Below are positions 51,832 to 60,300 of a stretch of DNA of 64,000 nt, one piece after another. How positions within the stretch are numbered: position 1 is the first letter of the stretch; each line of letters begins with the position of its first letter. The DNA is from Marinifilum_A sediminis (GTDB lineage Bacteria > Bacteroidota > Bacteroidia > Bacteroidales > Marinifilaceae). The notes beneath the pieces were generated by a model. The model ran no database searches. It saw only the letters and a list, made by a program, of their open reading frames with translations, and was not told the origin of the DNA. The translations under genes were made by a program, and so were the position numbers. The stretch lies in contig CANMCX010000005.1 of assembly GCA_947496465.1 (NCBI GenBank), forward strand, positions 62,001-126,000. The letters are read 5' to 3'.

Positions 51832-52575
51832 TTACTCTTTTCGTTTGTCTCTTCCAAAACTTCTGTAAGAATCTAACTCAATTTCAACATCAGGTTCTAT
51901 AAATTCCGATTTTCCTTCCAACATAAATTTCTGATACTTGATTGGAATTCCTCTATCCAAAAATTGCTGCTCATAAAACGTTCTAATTGAAAGAATATCA
52001 TCGGCAATATCTGAGTTATACAAATCATTTGTATCAACATCTACAGCAAGAGAATTCTCCTTAATTACGTATGAAGTATATTCGTACAAGAAATTACTAT
52101 CCGTTTTCAAATGAATGATTCCATCTTGTGTTAATAGATTAGAATACAATTTTAAAAACTTGGTTCCTGTTAATCTCTTCCTCACTTTTTTCATTTGGGG
52201 ATCAGGAAAAGTAATCCAAATTTCAGCAATTTCTCCTGACTCGAAGATTGATTCTAACAACTCAGCTTTTGTTCTGATAAAGCCAACATTATTTAGATTT
52301 TCCTCTAAAGCAGTTTTTGCTCCACACCACATTCTTGAGCCTTTTATATCAATTCCAATAAAATTTTTATCTGGAAATTTTCGAGCCAAGCCTACTGAAT
52401 ATTCACCTTTACCACAACCAACTTCTAATACAATTGGATTGTCGTTTTTGAATACCTCTTTATTCCATTTTCCTTTGTACTGATAATCATTTTCCCAAAC
52501 TTCGTTATGAGTTGGTTGAAATACATTATCAAATGTCTCCATATCAGCAAAGCGCTGTAATTTATTCTTTCCCAC
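51832..52575 (-). CDS. trmB: tRNA (guanine-N7-)-methyltransferase
   Basis: 247 residues, GTG start. SAM pocket PIVLEVGCGKGEYSVGLARK, FIGIDIKGSRMW; catalytic and tRNA contacts in EIWITFPDPQMKKVRKRLTG and IHLKTDSNFLYEYT. N7-methylates G46 of tRNAs. A Bacteroidota-type C-terminal extension (EPDVEIELDSYRSFGRDKRK) is present. Runs directly into the ATL gene and follows gldH after 15 bp. Confidence 0.95.
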   Translation of the reverse strand: MGKNKLQRFADMETFDNVFQPTHNEVWENDYQYKGKWNKEVFKNDNPIVLEVGCGKGEYSVGLARKFPDKNFIGIDIKGSRMWCGAKTALEENLNNVGFIRTKAELLESIFESGEIAEIWITFPDPQMKKVRKRLTGTKFLKLYSNLLTQDGIIHLKTDSNFLYEYTSYVIKENSLAVDVDTNDLYNSDIADDILSIRTFYEQQFLDRGIPIKYQKFMLEGKSEFIEPDVEIELDSYRSFGRDKRKE

Positions 52576-52590
52576 GATTAATCGCTACTT

Positions 52591-53064
52591 TTATTTATTT
52601 GCTTTTTCTATACGAATACCTACATTAACCACATTCTCTAACTCTTCAACACGCATTCCCTGAACTATTTCGAAAATGTAAGTGCCCGATTTTGGAAACA
52701 CAACATGTTGCTTGTATGGTATTTGTAAATCAAAAATATCACCAAATCCACTTCCATACCATTCTCCTTTTTCCGATGCAAGCGTACACTCAAACTTTTC
52801 CTCAGCAGTTATTCCATCAGGATTTGTTTTCTTAACGAACAGCCACATATTACTAAAAGCATAAGCTCCAGAATTTCTCACATTTAAATAAAGATTGTGT
52901 GAGCTAATGGTATCTGTTATATCCACTTCAAAACGAAGAACATTTTCCATATTCCATTTATAATCTGGAATTTTCTCATAATGTTCGTACACCCTATTAG
53001 AATCGCAAGATGCAATTGAAAAGCAGCTAACAATAAAGCAACAAATCCAAATCAGTTGTTTCAT
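52591..53064 (-). CDS. gldH: Gliding-motility lipoprotein GldH
   Basis: 157 residues from ATG 53064 (an upstream Met adds 7 residues). Lipobox SCFSIASCDSN gives a lipoprotein with Cys about residue 20. Family landmarks: YEHYEKIPDYKWNMENVLRF, NLYLNVRNSGAYAFSNMWLF, then EWYGSGFGDIFDLQIPYKQH. GldH is needed for gliding in Flavobacterium; where gliding is absent it remains as a T9SS-associated lipoprotein. It neighbours ricT and trmB, a common Bacteroidota arrangement. Confidence 0.92.
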   Translation of the reverse strand: MKQLIWICCFIVSCFSIASCDSNRVYEHYEKIPDYKWNMENVLRFEVDITDTISSHNLYLNVRNSGAYAFSNMWLFVKKTNPDGITAEEKFECTLASEKGEWYGSGFGDIFDLQIPYKQHVVFPKSGTYIFEIVQGMRVEELENVVNVGIRIEKANK

Positions 53065-53272
53065 GTGTTTAAATTTATCTTTCAATGGTCACATGGAACT
53101 CACAACTAAATTCAATCATCTCATTGTAAATCAATGGATAATTAAACTTGCATGTTCGTTTCATATTTATGAATTTCATTATTATACGAACTCCTGCTAA
53201 ACTTCAGGAATTCTATAAAATCAAATAGCCATTAAGCTTATTATACTTAACGACTATTTAATTCCTGATATC

Positions 53273-54427
53273 TTATTTTTTTACTGGTTTGTTCGTTTTT
53301 CTTGGCTTACGACGGAACTTTCTTTTTCCTTTTCGTTTGTTTGGATTGTCTTTTTTATCAAAACGATTCAGACTATCCTGCCCTACTACATTCTCATAAT
53401 CCGGAGCTTTTTTAGCTACTACTTCTTTCTCTGTAACCAGTTGATCAACCTTAACACCCTTCTTGTTTAATTTAACAATCTCTTTCACTCGGTCAACCGA
53501 AACCTGAAATAAATTCATTGTACTAAACTTGTCGAAAGAATACCACATAACTCTTTTAAAGATGTCTGTTTTCTGATGAAAGGCAGTTCCATCCTTGGTT
53601 TCAAGAGGAATATTGGTATTTGGAAAATCTTTCTGAGCATCGATATAGCAATCTAACTCAAAATTTAAACAGCATTTTAATTTACCACATTGTCCTGCTA
53701 ATTTCTGCGGATTCAATGATATTTCCTGGTAACGAGCAGCATTTGTCGTAACCGAAACAAAATTGGTAATCCATGTAGAACAGCACAATTCTCGTCCACA
53801 AGGACCTATTCCACCAATTCTACCAGCCTCCTGACGAGCACCAATTTGGCGCATTTCAATTCTAATTTTAAATTGCTCAGCTAAAACTTTAATTAGCTGT
53901 CTAAAGTCAACTCTATCATCAGCGATGTAGTAAAAAATTGCCTTTGTCTTGTCTCCCTGATATTCAACATCACCAATTTTCATATTCAGCTTTAATTCAG
54001 CTGATATTTGGCGAGCTTTAATCATGGTTTTGTGTTCCAGTGCAATGGCTTCATGCCATTTTTCGATATCTACAGGTTTCGCTTTTCTGTAAATCTTTTT
54101 TGCTTCGTATGTGTTTGGATCAAGTTTTTGCTTGCGCATTTGCTCAACAACCAAATCACCTGTTAACGAAACAATACCTATATCGTGTCCTGGCGACGCT
54201 TCTACAGCGATAACATCACCTCTTTGTAATCTTAATTGATTCGAATTTGAATAGAATCCCTTACGGGTATTTTTAAATTTTACTTCAACAACATCAGGAC
54301 ATAGTGCACTTTCAGGAACATCTTTTAACCAATCATAAACATCCAGCTTCCCAGCCAGCAGTCTATGATCCTGCTTATTGGATGCGCAACCTCCGCATTT
54401 CCCTTTTGGTTCCTTATTTTCTATCAT
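53273..54427 (-). CDS. ricT: PSP1/RicT (YaaT)-like protein
   Basis: 384 residues. The PSP1 core spans about 60-280: FYSNSNQLRLQRGDVIAVEA, HDIGIVSLTGDLVVEQM, RIGGIGPCGRELCCSTWITN and LAGQCGKLKCCLNFELDCYI with the paired Cys of RicT that bind an Fe-S cluster in Bacillus with RicA/RicF. The C-terminus is a basic tail (PNKRKGKRKFRRKPRKTNKP) suggesting RNA contact. RicA/RicF are not nearby. Its role in Bacteroidota is unknown; in Bacillus it affects RNA maturation by RNase Y. Adjacent to gldH and holB. Confidence 0.88.
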   Translation of the reverse strand: MIENKEPKGKCGGCASNKQDHRLLAGKLDVYDWLKDVPESALCPDVVEVKFKNTRKGFYSNSNQLRLQRGDVIAVEASPGHDIGIVSLTGDLVVEQMRKQKLDPNTYEAKKIYRKAKPVDIEKWHEAIALEHKTMIKARQISAELKLNMKIGDVEYQGDKTKAIFYYIADDRVDFRQLIKVLAEQFKIRIEMRQIGARQEAGRIGGIGPCGRELCCSTWITNFVSVTTNAARYQEISLNPQKLAGQCGKLKCCLNFELDCYIDAQKDFPNTNIPLETKDGTAFHQKTDIFKRVMWYSFDKFSTMNLFQVSVDRVKEIVKLNKKGVKVDQLVTEKEVVAKKAPDYENVVGQDSLNRFDKKDNPNKRKGKRKFRRKPRKTNKPVKK

Positions 54428-54459
54428 ATGTATATTGATTATTAGTCGATAATCGACCG

Positions 54460-54467
54460 CAAAATTA
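54460..54467 (-). promoter_or_regulatory. ricT promoter -7 box
   Basis: On the minus strand TAATTTTG, exact TAnnTTTG, 33 bp before the ATG. A palindrome GTCGAT-A-ATCGAC lies between box and gene. Confidence 0.55.
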
Positions 54468-54521
54468 GCGAATTTAATTTACAAACCTTTAAAGGTAATT
54501 AAATCGGATAATTATTGTGTT

Positions 54522-55646
54522 TTAAGGTCTCAATAATTTAACCAACTTCAAGCCTAAATCAAGAAATACAATCTTCGCATTTGCATTTCTTTCAATGTCA
54601 TTATAGGCTTTTGAAAGTTCATCGGAAATCATCCAAACATTTTCTTCATTGATAAATGGTGAAAAACGTTGTGAGAAATTCATTTCCTCCCCACTTAAAT
54701 AAACCATTTTAGGTTGTTTTAAATTGAGAATGAAGTTCTCGCGAATCATTCGAACACAGTAATTCAAAAAACCTTTTTGCCTTTCTCGCCCAATCGACGA
54801 AATATCTTCAGCCCATTCCATAATATCCATCACTTTTCGAGCGTAGCAATGACGCATTATGGCAACAAAATTTTCAAAATTGAAAGCATTGTCTTCTGAA
54901 TTTTCAATCAAGATTCTTGCTTTTCTATAGCTCCCTTCAGACAAACGAACAACATTTTCCAGTTCTTGTGTCGATAAGTTGAATTCTTTATCGACTGCCT
55001 GAGCCAAAGCTTTAGATTCTATTGGTGGGATTTTCACCAATTGTGTTCTGGATAAAATGGTTTGAATGATTTTTTCAGGCTCTTCAGCCACCATAAAAAA
55101 CAATGTTTTTGCCGGTGGTTCTTCAATCATCTTCAACAATTTATTGGCACATGAAGTATGCATTTTTTCCGGCAACCAAATGATCATTATTTTGTATTCT
55201 GACTCATAAGTTTTTAGATTTAGTTTTCTAATGATTTCATTACTTTCAGTAGAATAAATCATTCCTTGCGCATTATCAACGCCAATGGTTCTGTACCAAT
55301 CACCAATATCAAAATAAGGATCAGTAAAAATCTGTGTTCGCCAGGAATCAATAAAATTATCGCTTACCGGATTTGTAAAGCCTTTCCCTTTAACAACAGG
55401 AAATACAAAGTGTAAATCGGGGTGAATTAATTTTTCGTATTTCTTGCAGGAAGAACAAACACCACAAGAATCATTGTCTTTTTTATCGAGACATGAAACG
55501 TATTGTGCAAAAGCAATAGCCATAGAGAGTTTACCAACTCCTTTTGGTCCAATTAGCAATTGTGCATGACTAACTCTGTTTTCTTTTACTGTTTGAATGA
55601 AACGTTGCTTTACGGCATCGTGACCATATATATTTTTGAATTGCAT
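54522..55646 (-). CDS. holB: DNA polymerase III subunit delta'
   Basis: 374 residues. Clamp-loader AAA+ domain with ISHAQLLIGPKGVGKLSMAI (VSHAQ-type, degenerate P-loop), zinc Cys cluster CLDKKDNDSCGVCSSCKKYE, and LLKMIEEPPAKTLFFMVAEE plus TILSRTQLVKIPPI, the EEPP and SRT sensor regions. It is the stator subunit that bends the clamp loader. Followed by ricT after a 94-bp gap. Confidence 0.92.
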   Translation of the reverse strand: MQFKNIYGHDAVKQRFIQTVKENRVSHAQLLIGPKGVGKLSMAIAFAQYVSCLDKKDNDSCGVCSSCKKYEKLIHPDLHFVFPVVKGKGFTNPVSDNFIDSWRTQIFTDPYFDIGDWYRTIGVDNAQGMIYSTESNEIIRKLNLKTYESEYKIMIIWLPEKMHTSCANKLLKMIEEPPAKTLFFMVAEEPEKIIQTILSRTQLVKIPPIESKALAQAVDKEFNLSTQELENVVRLSEGSYRKARILIENSEDNAFNFENFVAIMRHCYARKVMDIMEWAEDISSIGRERQKGFLNYCVRMIRENFILNLKQPKMVYLSGEEMNFSQRFSPFINEENVWMISDELSKAYNDIERNANAKIVFLDLGLKLVKLLRP

Positions 55647-55993
55647 GAAATTGTGTTCTGATCTGATTTAGAAGCATTCCTGTATAAAATGGCACATCCA
55701 TTTTATCACAAACCTGAATTGATTGCAAAAATACATCAGGGTATCCAAAGTTAAAAAAATATACAAGAGCTTTATCAAATTCATTTATTATAGATTGGAA
55801 AGTGAAAAAAATGACGTTTTTAAGGACAAATACGAATGATGAAAAATTTATGCAATCGTTTCAAAACCATAGAAATTACACCGTAACAACCTAAACTACT
55901 TTACGTTAAGATAGTTCAGCCTTTCTTTTTTGCAGCAATTTGAATAAAAACATACCTTTGTTTGGTAAGAAAAAAAACTAAAGATTATTTCCA
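55647..55993. other. Divergent gap between holB and pgk
   Basis: 347 bp without a gene. It contains the pgk promoter at 55953. I see no further repeats, RNA genes or reading frames. Confidence 0.6.
55953..55960 (+). promoter_or_regulatory. pgk promoter -7 box
   Basis: TACCTTTG, exact TAnnTTTG, 34 bp before the ATG. Confidence 0.7.
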
Positions 55994-57181
55994 ATGCAAA
56001 CAATTGATTCATACAATTTTTCAGGAAAAAAGGCTATTATCCGAGTGGATTTCAACGTGCCTTTGAACGACCAGTTCGAAATTACAGATGATACACGTAT
56101 CCGTGCTGCCCTTCCAACTATCAAAAAAGTTTTAGAAGGTAACGGTTCTGTTATTCTAATGTCTCACCTAGGAAGACCAAAAGGTGTTGATGAAAAATTC
56201 TCGTTGAAACACATCGTTGCTCACCTTTCAAAATCGATTGGTGTTGACGTTAAATTTGCAGATGACTGTATTGGCGAAAGTGCTAAAACAATGGCTGCTG
56301 ATTTAAAGGATGGAGAAGTTTTGCTTCTTGAAAACCTTAGATTTTACGATGAAGAGAAAAAAGGTGACGAGGCATTCGCTAAAAAATTAGCTGACTTAGC
56401 TGACCTTTGGATCAATGATGCATTCGGTACAGCTCACCGTGCTCACGCATCTACTGCTGTAATTGCAAAATTCTTCCCTAATGACAAAATGTTCGGTTAT
56501 GTAATGGAAGGTGAATTGTCGAGCGTTGATAAAGTATTGAAAGATACTAAGCGTCCATTAACAGCAATTATGGGTGGGGCTAAAGTTTCTTCTAAAATTG
56601 AAATCATTCAAACCTTAATGTCACAAGTTGATAACTTGATTATTGGTGGTGGTATGACATACACTTTTGTGAAAGCTATGGGCGGAAGCATTGGTAACTC
56701 ATTGGTTGAAGATGACAAATTAGAAACTGCTAGAGAAATCTTACAAAAAGCAAAAGAAAACAATGTAAAACTACACTTGGCTTCTGATGCTCTTATTGCT
56801 GATGATTTTTCTAATGAAGCAAATACTAAAGCTTGCGATGTAAATGCTATTCCTGAAGGTTGGATGGGCTTAGATGTTGCTGACGCTACAATTGAAAGCT
56901 TCAAAAAAGTTATCGAGGAATCTAAAACTATTCTTTGGAATGGTCCTGTAGGAGTATTCGAAATGGATACTTTTGCTAAAGGAACCAAAGCAATTGCTGA
57001 TGCTATTGTAACAGCTACTGAAAAAGGTGCTTTCTCTCTTATTGGTGGTGGTGATTCTGTTGCTGCTATCAACAAGTACAATTTAGCTGATAAAGTAAGC
57101 TATGTTTCTACTGGTGGTGGAGCTCTTCTTGAGTATATTGAAGGTAAAGAGCTTCCTGGTGTAACTTCTATCAGAGGTTAA
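55994..57181 (+). CDS. pgk: Phosphoglycerate kinase
   Basis: 395 residues, full length. KKAIIRVDFNVPLND is the N-terminal signature, followed by LMSHLGRPKG, LLENLRFYDEEKKGD and the C-terminal ATP region FSLIGGGDSVAAIN, then STGGGALLEYIEGKELPG. It makes ATP from 1,3-bisphosphoglycerate in glycolysis. Own promoter and terminator, so monocistronic. Confidence 0.98.
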   Translation: MQTIDSYNFSGKKAIIRVDFNVPLNDQFEITDDTRIRAALPTIKKVLEGNGSVILMSHLGRPKGVDEKFSLKHIVAHLSKSIGVDVKFADDCIGESAKTMAADLKDGEVLLLENLRFYDEEKKGDEAFAKKLADLADLWINDAFGTAHRAHASTAVIAKFFPNDKMFGYVMEGELSSVDKVLKDTKRPLTAIMGGAKVSSKIEIIQTLMSQVDNLIIGGGMTYTFVKAMGGSIGNSLVEDDKLETAREILQKAKENNVKLHLASDALIADDFSNEANTKACDVNAIPEGWMGLDVADATIESFKKVIEESKTILWNGPVGVFEMDTFAKGTKAIADAIVTATEKGAFSLIGGGDSVAAINKYNLADKVSYVSTGGGALLEYIEGKELPGVTSIRG

Positions 57182-57213
57182 TCTCCAATAAAATACAATC
57201 CCTTTGGGATACC

Positions 57214-57243
57214 AAAAAGCAGTCTTTCTAGGCTGCTTTTTTA
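57214..57243 (+). terminator. pgk terminator
   Basis: AAAAAGCAG pairs with CTGCTTTTT over a 10-base loop, with T-run, 32 bp after the stop codon. Confidence 0.85.
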
Positions 57244-57314
57244 TTTTTAATTAGTTGACTTAAACAAAAATATTTATTTTTCGTAGTATTATTCTAAGTC
57301 ACTTACATTCTACT

Positions 57315-60300
57315 ATGAAAAAAATTCTACTTACACTAGCAATTACAGTTATTTGTTTATTACTACTGTTAAGCAAAAATTCACATGCCCAGATTGATAG
57401 CATTCACTATATCCCACCAATGTGCTCATTTTCGAGCCATAGCTCGAATGTTCAGGATCACAGATTAGTGCTTACAACCTCGGAAACAACCGCCTTTAAT
57501 GTAACAATAAAAAACAATGACGGAACTTTTTCACGTACTGTAAGCCTATCGAGTTCTAATCCGCAAAAAATCAGTTTAAATTATTCTGCTTATACTTCAA
57601 GTACAAACAACACACCTGCAAGTGGTTTAGGTTCACAAGGGGTTATTGGCGCAACTCAATTAAATAATGTTTTAGATATCGAAGGACTAATTGTATCAGG
57701 TCCAAAGAAATTTTTTGTCAGTATTCAGCAGAAATCTGGGGCGCAGGGCGATTTACTTACTTCCAAGGGTACCACGGGTTTAGGAACAGACTTTTACAGT
57801 GGTCACATGTACTCTTCAAAAGGTGGCTACGATCAGTACAATGGACATTTTATTGGTGTCATGGCAACTGAGAATAATACCAATATAACTTTCGACAATC
57901 CTAATGTACTTTTTTCAGGACAAACGTCAAATACATTTACCTTGAGTTTAAACAAAGGTCAATCTGCAGTTATTGGAGTTAGTGTAAACGATATTAAATC
58001 ACAACAAGGTTCAACTAAAAACTTGAATGTCGTAAATGGAACTCACATAATTTCCAATAAACCTATTGCTGTAAATTCTGGTTCATGGTGTGCCTCTGGT
58101 TTTGCAAGTTCTAACCCTGGACGTGATGTTGGATTTGATCAATTGGTTCCAACTGAGGTTGTAGGTAAAGAATATATTGTAATAAAAGGTGAAGGTTATA
58201 GTGGTGGGGCTAAAGACAATGAGAGAGCATTAATAATTGCAACTGAAGATAATACAAAAGTATATATAAAAGGAAATTCATCACCAAGTGCAACTCTTGA
58301 CAAAGGAGAATATTACTTTACCAATTACTCGGATTATGGAACTAACAAAAACTTATACATACATTCAGATAAAAAGATTTTTTGTTATCAAACACTATCA
58401 GGAGCAAACAAAAAACAAACTGCCGGTTTGTGTTTTATACCTCCTCTAAAATGTACCGCGGACAAAGAGGTTACAATAGCTTTTACGAACAAACTTTCCA
58501 GCTTACCTGTAAACCCAATTTTAAAATTAGTCACCCAATCAGGATCACAAATACAGCTAAATGGGAAAAATCTTCAAAATGCATCCACTTACCGAAAAAC
58601 AGTTCCAGGAAACACCTATTGGGAAACCTACAATATTCCTAAATCAGAGCTTACTAGGGATATATATGAAAAAGGCTCCAATTGGATTTTTGACATATCT
58701 TCTACAAGTGCATTAAACGTAATGCTGGCTGTTGAAAGTAATAATGTTGGTGGAGGAGGTTTTTTCTCAGGATTCGGAGATATACCACAAATTGATCAAA
58801 ATCCTGAAATTGCAGAACAAGGCTTATGCGGTGATAATGTAGTATTAACTGCAACTGGCTTTACAAACTACAATTGGTACAAAGATGGAACTATTATTTC
58901 TGCGAATGATGATGCCACCTATGAACCATCCGAGCCCGGTAGATATAAAGTAACTGGTTTATCTCCCTGTGGAGCATCAACAACCGAATCATTCCCTTCA
59001 AACGAAATTCGAATTCTACCTTGTTTGTCTGTAACAACTACAAATATAACAGTAATTGAAGGAAGTGATCTTAATGCAGTATTTAGAGTTGAATTATCTC
59101 ACCCTTGGTTAGCTAGTGATAATGTTGACGTTACTTTTAAATATCAAACCAATGCAGGAACTGCTGCCAGTGGAAAAGATTATACACCAAAATCTGGTAC
59201 CGGTACGATAACATCAGGCGAGAGTTCTATTGAAATTTCAGTCCCAATCACAAATGATATTTTAAATGAAAATGATGAAAATTTTACATTTACTATTAAT
59301 GATGTAACTGACGCCGTTGAAAGCATAGTATCAGGAACTGCTACAATTAAAGATGACAATGATCCTCTTCCAATTATTTCTGTTACTGATCAAAGTTATA
59401 ATGAAGATGTAGGAACAGTAAATTTACCTGTTAACTTAAATACCGAAAGTGGCAAAACAGTAAGTATAAATTATACTTTATCTGATAATACAGCTACTCA
59501 TCCCAATGATTACACATCTTCAATCTACAGCGGAAGCATAAGTTTTGATCCGGGAGAAAAAGATAAAACTCTTAGCGTTTCAATAATTGATGACAACATT
59601 TATGAACCAGGAACCAATGAATATTTCGATTTGCAATTAAGTAATCTTAGCAATACATCGGCTGGCAATACAAATGCAAGCATATCCATAATCGACAATG
59701 ACGGAATGCCAACTATAACAGTTGCAAATGTTGGTGAAGTTGAAGGAACAAATATTGTGTTCCAGGCGGTACTTAACCATACAGCAAATGTAGACATTAC
59801 CTTCGATTATCAAATAGCATTAAGTACTGGACCAACCAACGCAAAACAAAATGATTTTATAAATTACTCATCATTTTCTACAGGAACCATCACAATTCCA
59901 GCAGGAAGTACTTCGGTAAATTTCCCAGCCTTTGTTACACAAGATGATAATGCAAATGAGCAAACCGAAGCCTTCGTTGTTAACTTTTCATCAGTAAACA
60001 ATGCATTGCTTGGAAATACCTCAGCAAATGGAACCATTTTAGATAATGAAGGAAATCCCACTCTTTCTATTTCAAATGCGTCAGCTACTGAAGGAAGTAC
60101 ATTAAATTTCACAATATCAGTAAGCCCGGTAAGAAGTTCTGATATTACTTTCGATTATAGAACCTTAAATGGAACTGCGGAATCGCCTGCAGATTTTAAT
60201 GGCAACGGTTGGACATCCATATCATTGCCTGCAAATCAATCCAACATAACTCTTAGTATTCCAACTATTCAGGACACTGAGGAAGAAGGAAATGAAACTT

